A stretch of 58,957 nt of DNA from Acanthaster planci. Taxonomy: Eukaryota; Echinodermata; Asteroidea; Valvatida; Acanthasteridae. The position numbers and the translations under genes are program-made. Within the stretch, counting starts at the first letter, position 1. Each line of letters opens with the position of its first letter. Below the pieces are notes generated by a model. The model was given only the letters and a program-made list of their open reading frames with translations, did no database searches and had not been told where the DNA came from. Location: assembly GCF_001949145.1 (NCBI RefSeq), contig NW_019091375.1, forward strand, positions 1,271,120 through 1,330,076, given 5' to 3'. This document shows positions 35,478 through 58,957 of the stretch, one piece after another.

Positions 35478-35605
35478 ACACTCTAAATAGGATCAGTCAA
35501 ATTTGACTAGAATTCAGTAAACTTTGACTAGCTCTTCAAGGTCAGCTGGGTGCAACTGGAAATTAGTCAACCTGTCTAGATTTTTTTTGACAGTTCACTG
35601 ATATT
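35478..35605. repeat. Short block built from a TTTGACTA-type word
   Basis: Starting CACTCTAAATAG, the block repeats TTTGACTA, TAGTCAA and near variants on both strands and ends near TTTGACAGTTCACTG. It looks like a third, smaller member of the short-word class. Terminal repeats are poor. Confidence 0.4.
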
Positions 35606-36527
35606 TCAAAAGGCATCGAAAAGGAGTCTTGTCAGAGTGCATGATTTGCCAACTTAAGCGTCGGTATTTGACTAAATAAATGGTCAGTTTTGAACAACTA
35701 GGAAAATCATTCAACATTTTGGGTGCATTCGAGCGAGCTACTCGCGTTAACACGAGTATACTCCTGAGCGCTCGAACGGCTGGAGTATGACCCAATAGTC
35801 TCGCTAGAGGGGGAGTATACTCCTGCACCCGAGTGTAATGCGCACGCATCCTACTGGTGTTAACAGAAGTAACCGCGCGATCGAACTGATGGCACTCTTC
35901 GGCCATTTTCAAATCGTGCTGACATTACTGTATTTGTTTTCACCCTCACAGGGTCTGGCGGTAGTCCCGATGAAACCGATGATGACCTTTGACCTCTGTG
36001 ACCCAGGCTGTCTGGAAGTGACCTTTAGTTCTTGAACGTACGCAGGCCCGACTCAAACTAGACCGATCATGAATAGGAAAATTATGTTGAGGTCCCAATC
36101 CAGCAGGTAGCCCTTTCTGAAATTGTTTAACCCAAGACAGCAAGTAGGCCTAAACTTTAGAGACGTTAAGCCTCGACCACGAAAAGGCAGTGTACGACTG
36201 GTCAAGATAACCTCCAGTAGGACCGGATTACTTTCCCTGACGAGAAACAATCCATAATTTATAAGCATCTGGTTTCGTAGCGCCCTCTCGCTTTCGACTA
36301 CAATCCCCGTTTTGATGATAGAAGAATCTCTTACACCAAAACTCCAGCTTAAAATAGAAAACCGTACTAAGACCGTTTGTACCACTGGACGTATAAATGA
36401 AGAGATCTCGCTAGTGGATTGGTTTAAGCATCTTGTTCTGCACATTCCTAACTAACACATTCCTATTAACATTCTTAACTACTGCACATCGCTCGCACCC
36501 AGTAAAGATAACAGCCCTACCTTTTGT

Positions 36528-36532
36528 TGTCC

Positions 36533-36568
<36 letters not shown>

Positions 36569-36577
36569 GTTTTTTTG
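36528..36577 (+). repeat. TTTTC microsatellite
   Basis: A pure-pyrimidine tract with five-base TTTTC periodicity, then a T run. Confidence 0.88.
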
Positions 36578-37467
36578 GGCGCACTAATAATCTTTAGTTC
36601 ACTATACAATTCTGCTCTATATCATTTTAAAACTTGTCTTGATTATAAAGACAGTGGAAGGTTATCCTAAAGCAGGTGACTATGTCTCGCACTTTGACAC
36701 TTTAGTGGGGAAATAACGTGCGGTGTATTTTATTTTTCATTAAAATACCTTAGAACTGCGAATTAAAGTAGATTTTAAATGCATGTGAAGCTGTGTGACA
36801 TTAAAGGGAAGGGGAGCTATTTTGCCAAGTTATTTAAATACCTCAGTGATAAAAGTACGAGGAAATTATGCATGTTGCAAAGTTTCAAAGTGAAACCAGG
36901 AAGCAGCGACAGTTCTACGTGGTCTCGTGCATGGCTTCGATATGCACAATTGTTTGAATGGCTACCTCGTTGCAACTATACATCATATATCGTATTCAGT
37001 TTTTCTTATATTTGGCCAGATTTTCATGTTCAAAGAGGTAAAAGGCTTACGGACTGATTTTGGCAAAAACTGATTAGTGATGCGGACCTAAAGTCCGTTT
37101 CCTCTGAAGTTGTATCAGAAAGTCATCGAAGTTAGTCTTCTGTTCAAGCCTAGCCGTGTGATAGGAGAAGTTACCCCCGTCATCTTGCTTTAGCGGCGTA
37201 TACTGCACCACAATCATAATTATTATGCTTCAAGTTACTCGCGGCACGTCATAAATAATCGGGTATGAAACGAGGTTTTTTATACGCATGGTTATGATTC
37301 CTTAGAAGTTGAATAAAAGCACAGGCAATCACAAGCCATTGTATGTGTCACTTCTGCTCATTTGACGTCACAGTCGTGTTTTTCCTCAAGTGGCTGATAA
37401 AACCACGGTTGGCCGTTGGTAAAAAATTTAAGATTTATATGTCACAAAGAGTTTTTAAAAATCCCGT

Positions 37468-37663
37468 CTCTGCAAAAACTATGGTTTTAAAATTAACAAC
37501 TGTTGGTGTTGTCAGATGACCACACCATATGATAATGCTGGTGGTACTTTGCACACCTATAAGGGTGCTAAAGGTAACACCAAAATAACACCAGTGAAAG
37601 GTTTTGGTGTAGTCCTCTGATAACTCCGGGGGTGTTAAATTTAACGACACAGTTTTTGCAGAG
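37468..37663. mobile_element. MITE built from a GGTGTTA-type word, CTCTGCAAAAACT ends
   Basis: The 13-bp terminal inverted repeats are perfect: CTCTGCAAAAACT at the left and AGTTTTTGCAGAG at the right. The interior is mostly a short word, GGTGTTA/TAACACC and near variants, repeated irregularly on both strands. There is no open frame of note. Confidence 0.72.
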
Positions 37664-37824
37664 TTGCAGCTAGCAGACCACCAAATAATAACACACGTAC
37701 CTGTACAACTAAATACTAAATGGAAATAAATACAACTCTATTTTTAATGAATGGGACAAATGTCCATTCGAAAACCAACCAAAACGAGATTATTTCTGCA
37801 AACTTTGGCCTCCCATACAAGTTA

Positions 37825-38020
37825 AAGTGATAATGTCTATCCGGTTCGTAAGTGACTTCGTCACAAAGGTGGACGCACCACAATTTGCAGGCTCCCACTG
37901 GACGATCGCTGAAGTTGCCTGTTAACTTCCAGTTCCGTGGTTCCACGTAAACGGCGATTATATCAACACATGTAACTCTATGTGAAGTGGGCGTGGTTTA
38001 AACTGAAGTGACGTCATCCT
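37825..38020 (-). repeat. Interspersed repeat family B, minus copy
   Basis: It begins GTCTATCCGGTTCGTAAGTG and ends TTTAAACTGAAGTGACGTCA, the reverse complement of the 10.65-kb copy, including GGACGATCGCTG and GTTAACTTCCAGTTCCG in between. Confidence 0.75.
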
Positions 38021-38205
38021 TACGAAACGGGTACGCGTGTGTGCTTCTTGCGTGATGCAAAGATGAAACCTCCCAATATGTTTGACAGTTCGTGATCCCT
38101 CATAAAACACTGTTACTTCTTTTTAATACCAGCTACCAACGATCGAACGACGAAAAATCATGCTAATTCCACAACCACGTTAACATTAGTTCTTTAGTAT
38201 TTTCT

Positions 38206-38445
38206 CTACTCTGTGAAAAGGTAAAAGAGTTGAACACTCTAATACTCTCGAGAAAGAGTAAGTCCCTTTTGAAAAGCACTCCAAAGAGAGGAAAACCACT
38301 CTTAAAAGAGTCAAATCACTCTTAATAGAGTGAAGTTCTCTCCAAAAGAATGAGATTTCCACTTTGGTTTGTCTGTTAGAGTGGTTTTAACTCTTTTGGA
38401 GTGGCTTGCGGAACTTACTCTTTAAGAGTCAGGTTTTCACTCGTT
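38206..38445. mobile_element. Element built from an AAGAGT/ACTCTT word
   Basis: AAAGAGT or its complement ACTCTTT (with close variants) recurs over a dozen times in 240 bases, on both strands. Ends of the form CTCTGTGAAAA and TTTTCACTCG are roughly inverted. The architecture equals that of the element 550 bases to the left, with a different word. Confidence 0.6.
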
Positions 38446-39639
38446 TGCCTTTATAGATATTCCTGGGGGAACATCAAATCAATACTGACATCGATTTTAA
38501 AAATCATCCTTTTACCTCAAGTACCATTCTACAAGTAGAGTTATATTTTTGAATCAGCGTGGTTTTATATCTTATTCCAAGTCAGCACTACTCCTTTATT
38601 CCTTATAGCGCGTTCATAATTATGTATTGGGGGGGGTGGTATCGTGTCTGCATTTGCCGTGTTTCACACCTGCACAATAATTCTAGTAATGAACACTCAT
38701 CCGCAGCTCACGCATACGGAGTTGCAAGGAAATGTTTGTGGAGCGTTTTAGAAAGGCGTGAAAATGGCGGTCCATTCGCACTATGAAGAGCGTCGTGGAG
38801 GAAATGGATTGCCTAATTTCGCATGTAGCACCAGGTCCATTTATTAGAAACAGGAATGAAAACATGAGGCACCAAAACAGGTTTATCGTTACAGTGAGTT
38901 TCCCTCGGTCGACTTGGCTCTATGGGCTATCGGGATTGCTTGAGTTCCAACGTAGAGGGACTTTCTCTAATGAAAAAAAGAAAGCTCAAGACCAGGGCTA
39001 TTTCAAAATTCATTAAATTCCCCTCATTCATCTCTCAGCAGACGACCAATGTATAGCTTTTCCTCTATAATGTCCCAAACTGCATACGCCTTAGGCACCA
39101 TTGTTATAGAAGGCATGAACGCTCTTGAAGGCGGAACCATAACTCTTGGTGTCTCCTTCATCAGCGTCAGACGCCAGCGAGAATCTCGACGTCGGGCACT
39201 CCCTTCTTGATGTCTATACCTTTCGGCAGTTGATATAACACATAAAATACAGAACAATCCGTGTTTTCGTACCCCAAGTAGGACTATAACCTCCCAGCTT
39301 TTTTTCGTCAGCACTTGCAATGATGAGTTTTACGCCATAAAGTTATTTTATTAACCCGAAGAGTCCTAACCCCCCGACTTCAAGATGACTTAAAATACAC
39401 CCTGGAGGGGTTAGGGTTGATGGGGAATTCAAATGTATCCAGTGGTGTAAAACACAGCGATTTATTTTGATGCTTTATTGGGTCGCATCGAGGAACCGTG
39501 TCCCCCACAAAAGCTCTCATAACAACTTATTGGGTCCCAATATTCACTGTATTTGCTTTCTTTGACGTTATGATATAAAATGTAAAGGAGTTCCCTAAGT
39601 TTAAGGACCCATGAAATGAATTCTGATTAGTATCACGTA

Positions 39640-40200
39640 TTGTGTATCTCTGTACTCTTCTTCGATGTATGAAGACTGTTTGACATCTTTTTGACTTACG
39701 TGAACTGAAAAGTGCACCTTCAAATCACCAAGCATTCCTGGACAAGTGAGGGCGCTTTTGCTTTGATATTAATCCAGGAAGTCACTGTTCAGGTTGCATG
39801 TTTTCATCACGGACGTGTATAATAAAATCTGGACTCGCAACGCCCTTAATCAGCTTATAGAGTCATTGAATCCACTCGCGGCCATTTTACGGAGCCGAAT
39901 ACAAAGCTTTCCTGGCAATGACCGCCTTTGTTCTTCCTGACGTCAACAGAAGGGTGCCAACCCACGCATTTGTATTCAGCTCGGTAAAATGACCGCTGGT
40001 TGGCTTCTATTTCATACAAAGGCATTGCAAGTCCAAGTTTTTTTATACGTCCGTGGTTTTCATGGTCAAATTGTGAACTCCAAATTTGCTGTCTAAAAAT
40101 ATTTATGTTAAAAGGTTGCCTGCTGGCTTATTACCATATGCTTCCACAACAATAAATTGCCAAAGGAAACGAATGAGTGTTTAGAATATTTAGAAATATT
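39640..40200 (+). repeat. Diverged repeat family G, second copy interrupted by a foldback element
   Basis: TACTCTTCTTCGATGTATGA, AGTGAGGGCGCTTTTGC and TGCTTCCACAACAATAAATT are the counterparts of the 31.2-31.5 kb copy. The foldback at 39877-40000 sits between the second and third of these. Confidence 0.5.
39877..40000. mobile_element. Short foldback element
   Basis: GCGGCCATTTTACGGAGCCG and its partner GCTCGGTAAAATGACCGC are inverted, with ATACAAA continuing each arm. The total is about 122 bases. It contains the CRE-like octamer TGACGTCA at 39938 in the loop. Confidence 0.7.
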
Positions 40201-41890
40201 GTGTGCACAAATATCAGTGCAACATTGAGGTCAGTGCCTTGGATGACTTCATAAGTTTGCTCATAAATATGTAAATTTTATCAGCATAGACCCAAAGGTG
40301 TAATTTCAAGGGTCTTGGTAAAATTCAGTAAATATTTCTGTTGCAGGGGCCCTTTAAATGCTTCAGTTGATAACATCCAGGGCAAAAGTAACATTTTCAA
40401 CTACACCACAACATTGTCCTTGTTGCAACGCATTACAAGCAAAGCCGATAAAGCCAAGATACGAACATGTGGCTCTTGGGAGCAACATCGGAGATTTTCT
40501 TTAAGACTGGCGACGACAAAAAAGATTACTGGCTCCTACATTATGAATATCCCACGAGGATAACAATTATATATATATTTTTTAAATGGATCTGTGGGCT
40601 ATGTATTTTGGGAATTCTCAGAGGACTTAAAAGCTGAGCTTAAATGAGACTGTGACAGGCTATTTATGCTTCCCAGCAATTCCAAGGCGAAATTGTTGAA
40701 ATGGCTTGAAATTCCAGCAAACGACTGCCGATTAATATCAACGAGGAAATAACATAACACGATAAATATAATTCGCCTTCGTTTCCTCAAAGCGCCTTCA
40801 TTTCCTAAAAAAAACAAAACAAAAAAACCAAAAAAAAGACGAATCGTCAGTAACAGTCACCCACATTATGGCTAATTGGCGTTTGGGGATTTTCGATTGG
40901 CCTCCCACTCCGATGTCGAAGAGTATGGCATCAGGTGCATTGGTTCTATTTCTAAGATTCCCAGTGGACTTGAATGCCGACAAGAACCTGCAAATAATGA
41001 GCTTTCCGCAGACCGTGTTTTGTAATCCAGCGTCCTTGCTAATTTCCACCCACCTGAAGGAGACGCACGAGACGTCACGGTGTGACTTGATGAATCAATT
41101 AAAATCGTCCTGGTTCTCAACGATCAATCGACAGTGGCGTGAATAACGAGTAAGAACAAGGCCGCGCAGCAGCATGACCAGGCCCACGTTTTCCGTATTA
41201 TAATCATTAAAAAAAATCAGTTTGCAGAGTCCGTCTTCAGTCTTATCAACCGTGACCAAAGACAGAAACTGAGAACCAAAAGGCCCATCGCGTTTTTACA
41301 CATTTGGAGATTTATACCACAGATCAAAGAAACGGAAAACAAGTGAATGAGAAAAAGAAAAGTGAGTTGTAATGAGTCAAAAATGGCATCCTATGACTTC
41401 ATATTGGGCGTAAAAATGTCCATTTCGCATTTTAAGCTGAAAAGAGCTTCCGATGGAATTACAAGCAAAGAATAAATGAGCCACTCCGGTTTTTCAATAA
41501 GACAAGGTCAGTCGACGCGGGAACACTCTATTTGATGTCATGGCAGCTCCACATGTTCAGTGCGTTTGAACAGAAATAAAAAGGTCCTTTAAGCTTGTTA
41601 TAGTTGAGCTCTGAAGAGAAATGACACTGCATTCCACTTGGATGCTTCCATATTTATTTGAATGGATAAAATCAGAGAAGACATGTTTTCCTTAGAGGTG
41701 CGCTTTAACTTACTCACACAGTACTGCCCTTAATTGTCAATAACTGTAATTTCTCCAACGCAGTAGGAACTCCAAGAAATGATCATTCACGTCATATCTC
41801 CCCACTGATGGACATACTTCCTTTTATTCCTCTTCTCTCAGAATGTACAGACGTTATTTAGTTATTAGAATATAAAATCAGCGTCAAGTG

Positions 41891-42192
41891 GGGCACTCCA
41901 CACAACCTTACAGACATCTTTCATGTTCTTTTCCATGAAAGTGTATGTATTTAGTTTCCATTCAATAATTCTTACAATCATGACATCCGCTTCGCCTACA
42001 ACCACGGATAAATTTTAAACATTCGTAATCACTTCTATCAGGGGCACTCCACACAACCTTACAGACATCTTTCATGTTCTTTTCCATGAAAGTGTATGTA
42101 TTTAGTTTCCATTCAATAATTCTTACAATCATGACATCCGCTTCGCCTACAACCACGGATAAATTTTAAACATTCGTAATCACTTCTATCAG
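41891..42192 (+). repeat. Perfect tandem duplication, 2 x 151 bp
   Basis: The unit starting GGGCACTCCACACAACCTTA at 41891 repeats at 42042 and I find no difference between the two copies through CACTTCTATCAG. The unit is non-coding and contains a small palindrome (TTCTTTTCCATGAAAG). Confidence 0.92.
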
Positions 42193-43389
42193 GCTTTTCC
42201 TCAGTCAGAGCTACCTTGAAAATATCTTGGAATTTCAAACTCATACAAATGACGCAAAATTCGTGTCTTGAATCAAATGTCCTGATGTTTAAAATAATTT
42301 ATCAATTTCGATGAAAATGGGCAACATGGCTACCAAACGGATAACTGGTAAGCAACGATTACTGAAGTGGGAATCTTCAGTGCACCAGCGGGATTTTTCG
42401 GTACTGACCAGTCAATGAGCCAGTGTGGTATTCGAAATACGCGAGGTCATTCGTGAACACAACACCCATACGAGAGACCTTATGATCGCGATGATAGGGC
42501 AGACCTCGCGCGTGCAGGTTGATTTTTTCCCGAATGACCTCGGAGGCAGTTTCATTTTTGACATGCTCATTTGGTCTCACATCGACTGGCTCATTACCTG
42601 GGGCGTGTTTCCGAAACCCCAAACAAGAAAAAATTATGTTTCTGACAACACAGCAATGACCAAGTACATATTTGAGGCAGACCACCAAAAAAAAAACCCT
42701 GAAACGGCTACGTCATAGATGACAAGCAGACGACCTTGGTGACGCATCATTTTCACTCAAAGTTCGGCATGTCTCTCATCCGAGCTACTCGTGCCAAAGA
42801 TTGTCCAGCGCAGAAAACAGCGTCGCTCATTCCCATACTGTTATCTGATTGGTCAATTACGTATGACGTCACCATTTTGATGACAGCTTGCCTGCTAAAT
42901 TTGCTGCTCCCATTGCACAGGTCTCAAATTTGTATATGGAGCAAAACGACTGGTATTCGACTGCAATCAATGCAACTCAAAAACACTAAACAACAGAAGG
43001 GAACGTACCCAAAATTACCATTGTCATTTTGTAACCAATGAATTCTGGTAAATATTGTAGAATCTAACTACAATTTCGTATTTCCTTGCAAATAAATGTA
43101 ATTTATGCGGACAACCTTGATGGAAGAAGAGATAACGACTAAAGCATTTTGCTTAAAGTTGCTTTTGAGAAAACTGTAGGCCGAATCACCTGAAAAATAG
43201 CAGCAGATTCGAAATTAACCATCAAATATAGAAAAATTGAAGGAGGCTAAAGTACAGGAGGTTTAGCAAGTTCTAGCTCAGAAGGATGGTTCGGGAGTTG
43301 AAAGTGTGCAAACTACAGAATGGACCTTGATCTAAAATAAGCAAGTTCATAAAAAATGAAACTCCTGCTAACCGTGGTTGATAATTATG

Positions 43390-43560
43390 CACAGGGGGTC
43401 TGCCCCCCCCCTCCCAGTGCCCCCACTAAAAAAACGGATGAATAAATATTGAACAAGGCTCACAAAAACTTGCCCCCCCCAAAAAAACGCACCACTGAAG
43501 GTTGGTGCCCCCACCCCATAAGATGCTGGTGCAATTTGTGTCCCCCCCCCGTAAAATCCT
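43390..43560. repeat. C-homopolymer-rich segment, decayed CTACGCCAC-type element
   Basis: Several runs of eight to ten C residues (43405, 43474, 43541) alternate with A runs. The right end GCTACGCCACAGG resembles the hAT-like terminal repeat seen at 12191, so this is likely another remnant of that class. The left end was not found. Confidence 0.45.
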
Positions 43561-44554
43561 AGCTACGCCACAGGACACAGTCCTCTCATTTTGTACGATA
43601 GCTGACACAAAACCTCCAGAATGGAGGGCTGTTGAAATACAGACCTCAGTGTCCTCACAAAATATGTCCCCTCTATATACTATCAAGTACCACGTTTGTT
43701 CGTTCTTAGATATAAACTTTACGAACTCCCATACAATATGAAAGATTATTTTCCCCTATACCTGTATCATAAAAATTTCCCATTAAACACATTTTCATTA
43801 AAGTCCTGATAGACAATCCTCCACCTCTTAATTAATAAAATGTACAGTAACTTAAAAATAATCCCGGTTCTTACTTTGTATCATCCATGTACAAACATCG
43901 GTGGCATATTTGACAATTTTCATTCAATAATTTCAGTGGTACGTGTAAATAATATTTCGCATTAAGATTAAGAAAAACAGATATGTCGTGCCCAGAATAA
44001 CACTTTGTGTCCTCACAGTTGACGATACGAAGATAAAAACGCAAGGAATTATTGCAAAATGTAGATTTGGGCATTTCATCCGAAAAAAAAAGTTACATGA
44101 AGTACACGTTGAAAACATATTCCAATCGGTGTGACACTGAAATCAATCCACTGCTGGTCAACGACACTTTCCTGTACAAGTTGCCAGCATTCAAATTAAC
44201 AAACGAACATCAATTCTCAACATCAAAACCCTGCTCAAACTGTTCACAGGTCACGTACACTCTCACACATTTCACTTGACATTCGGTAAATACACGCACA
44301 TTCAAAAATTATAAAACTTTTCAATTAAACGGATGACAATCCCCAAACCGACGGAGTTTATTTTACAAGGATTATCGACAGATTAAATTATTGTTGTCAG
44401 TGAAAAGAGGGGAATACTTCAACATGAACGGAATCTGATTACAAAATAACTGCATTTATGTTCTTTAAAAAGAGCAGACTTTTACAAGGCCAGATAACTC
44501 TTAGTTAAGAAGTTTTGAGTTGGTACAGGCAGTGTTGACGGCATAGAGGTACCC

Positions 44555-44800
44555 AGGTAATTCCAGAAATCAGGGGTCCAAACGTGTGACATTTTTGTGT
44601 CCCTGTTACATCTGACCTTTGTTATTTGACATGGAAATATCACCAGAATTGATTTCAAACTATTACTATTTGTTTGGCTCCTAATTTCCTTTAATTCATC
44701 ACTCTTGGAAATTAGAAAATGTGTTCTGAACCTACAAAATCACGTCAGATGTGACAGTGACACGGGGAAAAAATGGACCCCTTCTTTCTGGAATTACCCA
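44555..44800. mobile_element. MITE family A, copy 1 (3' of PIK3C2)
   Basis: The termini are inverted copies: the left end reads GGTAATTCCAGAAATCAGGG and the right end reads, on the other strand, GGTAATTCCAGAAAGAAGGG. GTGTCCCTGTYACATCTGAC lies inside both arms. The length is about 245 bases with no coding potential. Three further copies lie in PIK3C2 introns. This is a non-autonomous DNA-transposon relic; the superfamily is not assigned. Confidence 0.8.
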
Positions 44801-45119
44801 CCAACATGACTCTGTTTTCAAGTTGTTTCAAATATCTCAAAGTTATTCACTTGTCTAACTATCATCACTGTAACTATATTGGCTACATATTTTTCTCTGG
44901 TTTATCAGACAGTGCCAAAAATGCACAAATAGTCAAATACATGACCCAAGGGACACATGTGAACCGATTGAAACAATCTGCTGAAAAGTTCAAACGGTAA
45001 AAAAGAAAATCACAAGATTTATGCAAAACCACCACAAAGGTTAATGATGTGCTAGAGTAATGTGTAAGTCTATAAATTCCGTTCCAAGTTTGGTGTGATT
45101 AAAGCTATACCATTGCACA

Positions 45120-45406
45120 TGACGGAGCACAAGCCAGACTTTATTGTCAAGCTAAAGAATAGCCTGGGTCACGGTGCCCAATCCTAAAGCACATCTTGAA
45201 GCAAGAAAGACAAGCATAGAACAGGCTATCTCCAGGGCATTTCTAATCCAGCCTGGTACTACCTTTCCGACAACGACTATTCCAAGCTGACACTGCAAAT
45301 CTTCACCTAGCCTGGTTCTATCGTACATTACTTCTGGAGGCAGTCACTCTGCCATGCCAGCCTCGAGCCCAGGCCAGGCCTCTGAGCTGACTTACTAGCC
45401 TGGCTC
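45120..45406 (-). promoter_or_regulatory. PIK3C2 3' UTR with poly(A) signal
   Basis: On the minus strand an AATAAA hexamer (positions 45145-45140) lies about 265 bases after the stop, so cleavage is expected near 45120. The UTR contains several short AGCCTGG-type direct repeats (45305-45405). No other AATAAA occurs between it and the stop. Confidence 0.55.
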
Positions 45407-58845
<13,439 letters not shown>

Positions 58846-58957
58846 CTGAAAGTACAAAACCAAAAAATCTTGAGTCCAGACTAGTGAGCCTACGGGCCTG
58901 AGTGTTTTGCGCAGATCCGGATCGCGATCGGTGATCCAACGTGGGTTCACTGACACC
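58846..58957 (-). other. Partial intron at the window edge
   Basis: This is sequence upstream of the first visible PIK3C2 exon, ending in a good acceptor (GTACTTTCAG). The open frame that runs through it into the exon encodes nothing like the conserved class II residues expected there, so I read it as intron. Confidence 0.6.

Larger units (their letters stand above)
33771..37467. other. Intergenic, no gene seen
   Basis: Only the short-word block at 35.48 kb and the TTTTC microsatellite are identifiable. Near 35735-35850 the words GAGTATACTC and CTCGCTA recur in inverted orientation, probably another eroded foldback. Confidence 0.5.
40201..44554. other. Intergenic between convergent genes, no gene seen
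   Basis: It holds the perfect 151-bp duplication, the C-rich segment at 43.4 kb and an inverted pair CGAGGTCATTCG / CGAATGACCTCG about 90 bases apart (42443 and 42531). A plus-strand frame of 97 codons at 42425 lies across that pair and has no motif. Confidence 0.5.

Noticed and set aside
39024-39320. 98-codon minus-strand frame
   Set aside because: No recognisable domain, and the frame has no splice sites placing it in a gene.

Overview
The window looks like nuclear DNA of a marine invertebrate deuterostome. Two spliced genes with GT-AG introns sit in about 40% GC sequence that is crowded with short palindromic DNA-transposon relics and a tRNA-derived SINE. The SINE has a body and an ATT-repeat tail of a style I associate with echinoderms and other invertebrate deuterostomes. 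An ambulacrarian (echinoderm or hemichordate) is my best guess and a lancelet is possible. I see no bacterial or viral gene, rRNA gene or CRISPR array, and no intact tRNA gene.

Right part (45.1-58.9 kb, minus strand): the 3' part of a class II phosphoinositide 3-kinase gene (PIK3C2). Twelve exons join in frame through 11 introns into the last 586 residues. They give the kinase domain, then PX, then a C-terminal C2 domain, which is the class II order. The upstream exons lie beyond the window. The introns hold at least four copies of one MITE family, a SINE and other repeats.

Middle part (27.25-32.34 kb, plus strand): three small exons that nobody would see as long ORFs join into a complete 102-residue secreted prohormone. 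It has a signal peptide, a KR-bounded 34-residue peptide with a Gly-Lys-Arg amidation and cleavage signal, and an acidic C-terminal spacer. I do not recognise the family with certainty. The C-terminal end (SLLNEKMRNA-amide) recalls PDF-type peptides and more loosely other class B GPCR ligands. An acceptor site just before the ATG implies an upstream non-coding exon. A TATA-box promoter with a short exon and a GTAAGT donor at 12.64-12.88 kb is one candidate, and a GC-rich exon-like block at 20.6-20.86 kb is another.

Left part (1-27 kb) and the 33-45 kb gap have no protein-coding gene that I can support. They hold interspersed repeats seen two to four times within the window, several foldback elements, a hAT-like element inserted in one unit of a tandem repeat with the empty site preserved in the other unit, a perfect 151-bp tandem duplication, microsatellites and GC-rich islands. 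The two genes converge, with about 12 kb between their likely poly(A) sites. Nothing in the sequence indicates that they work together.
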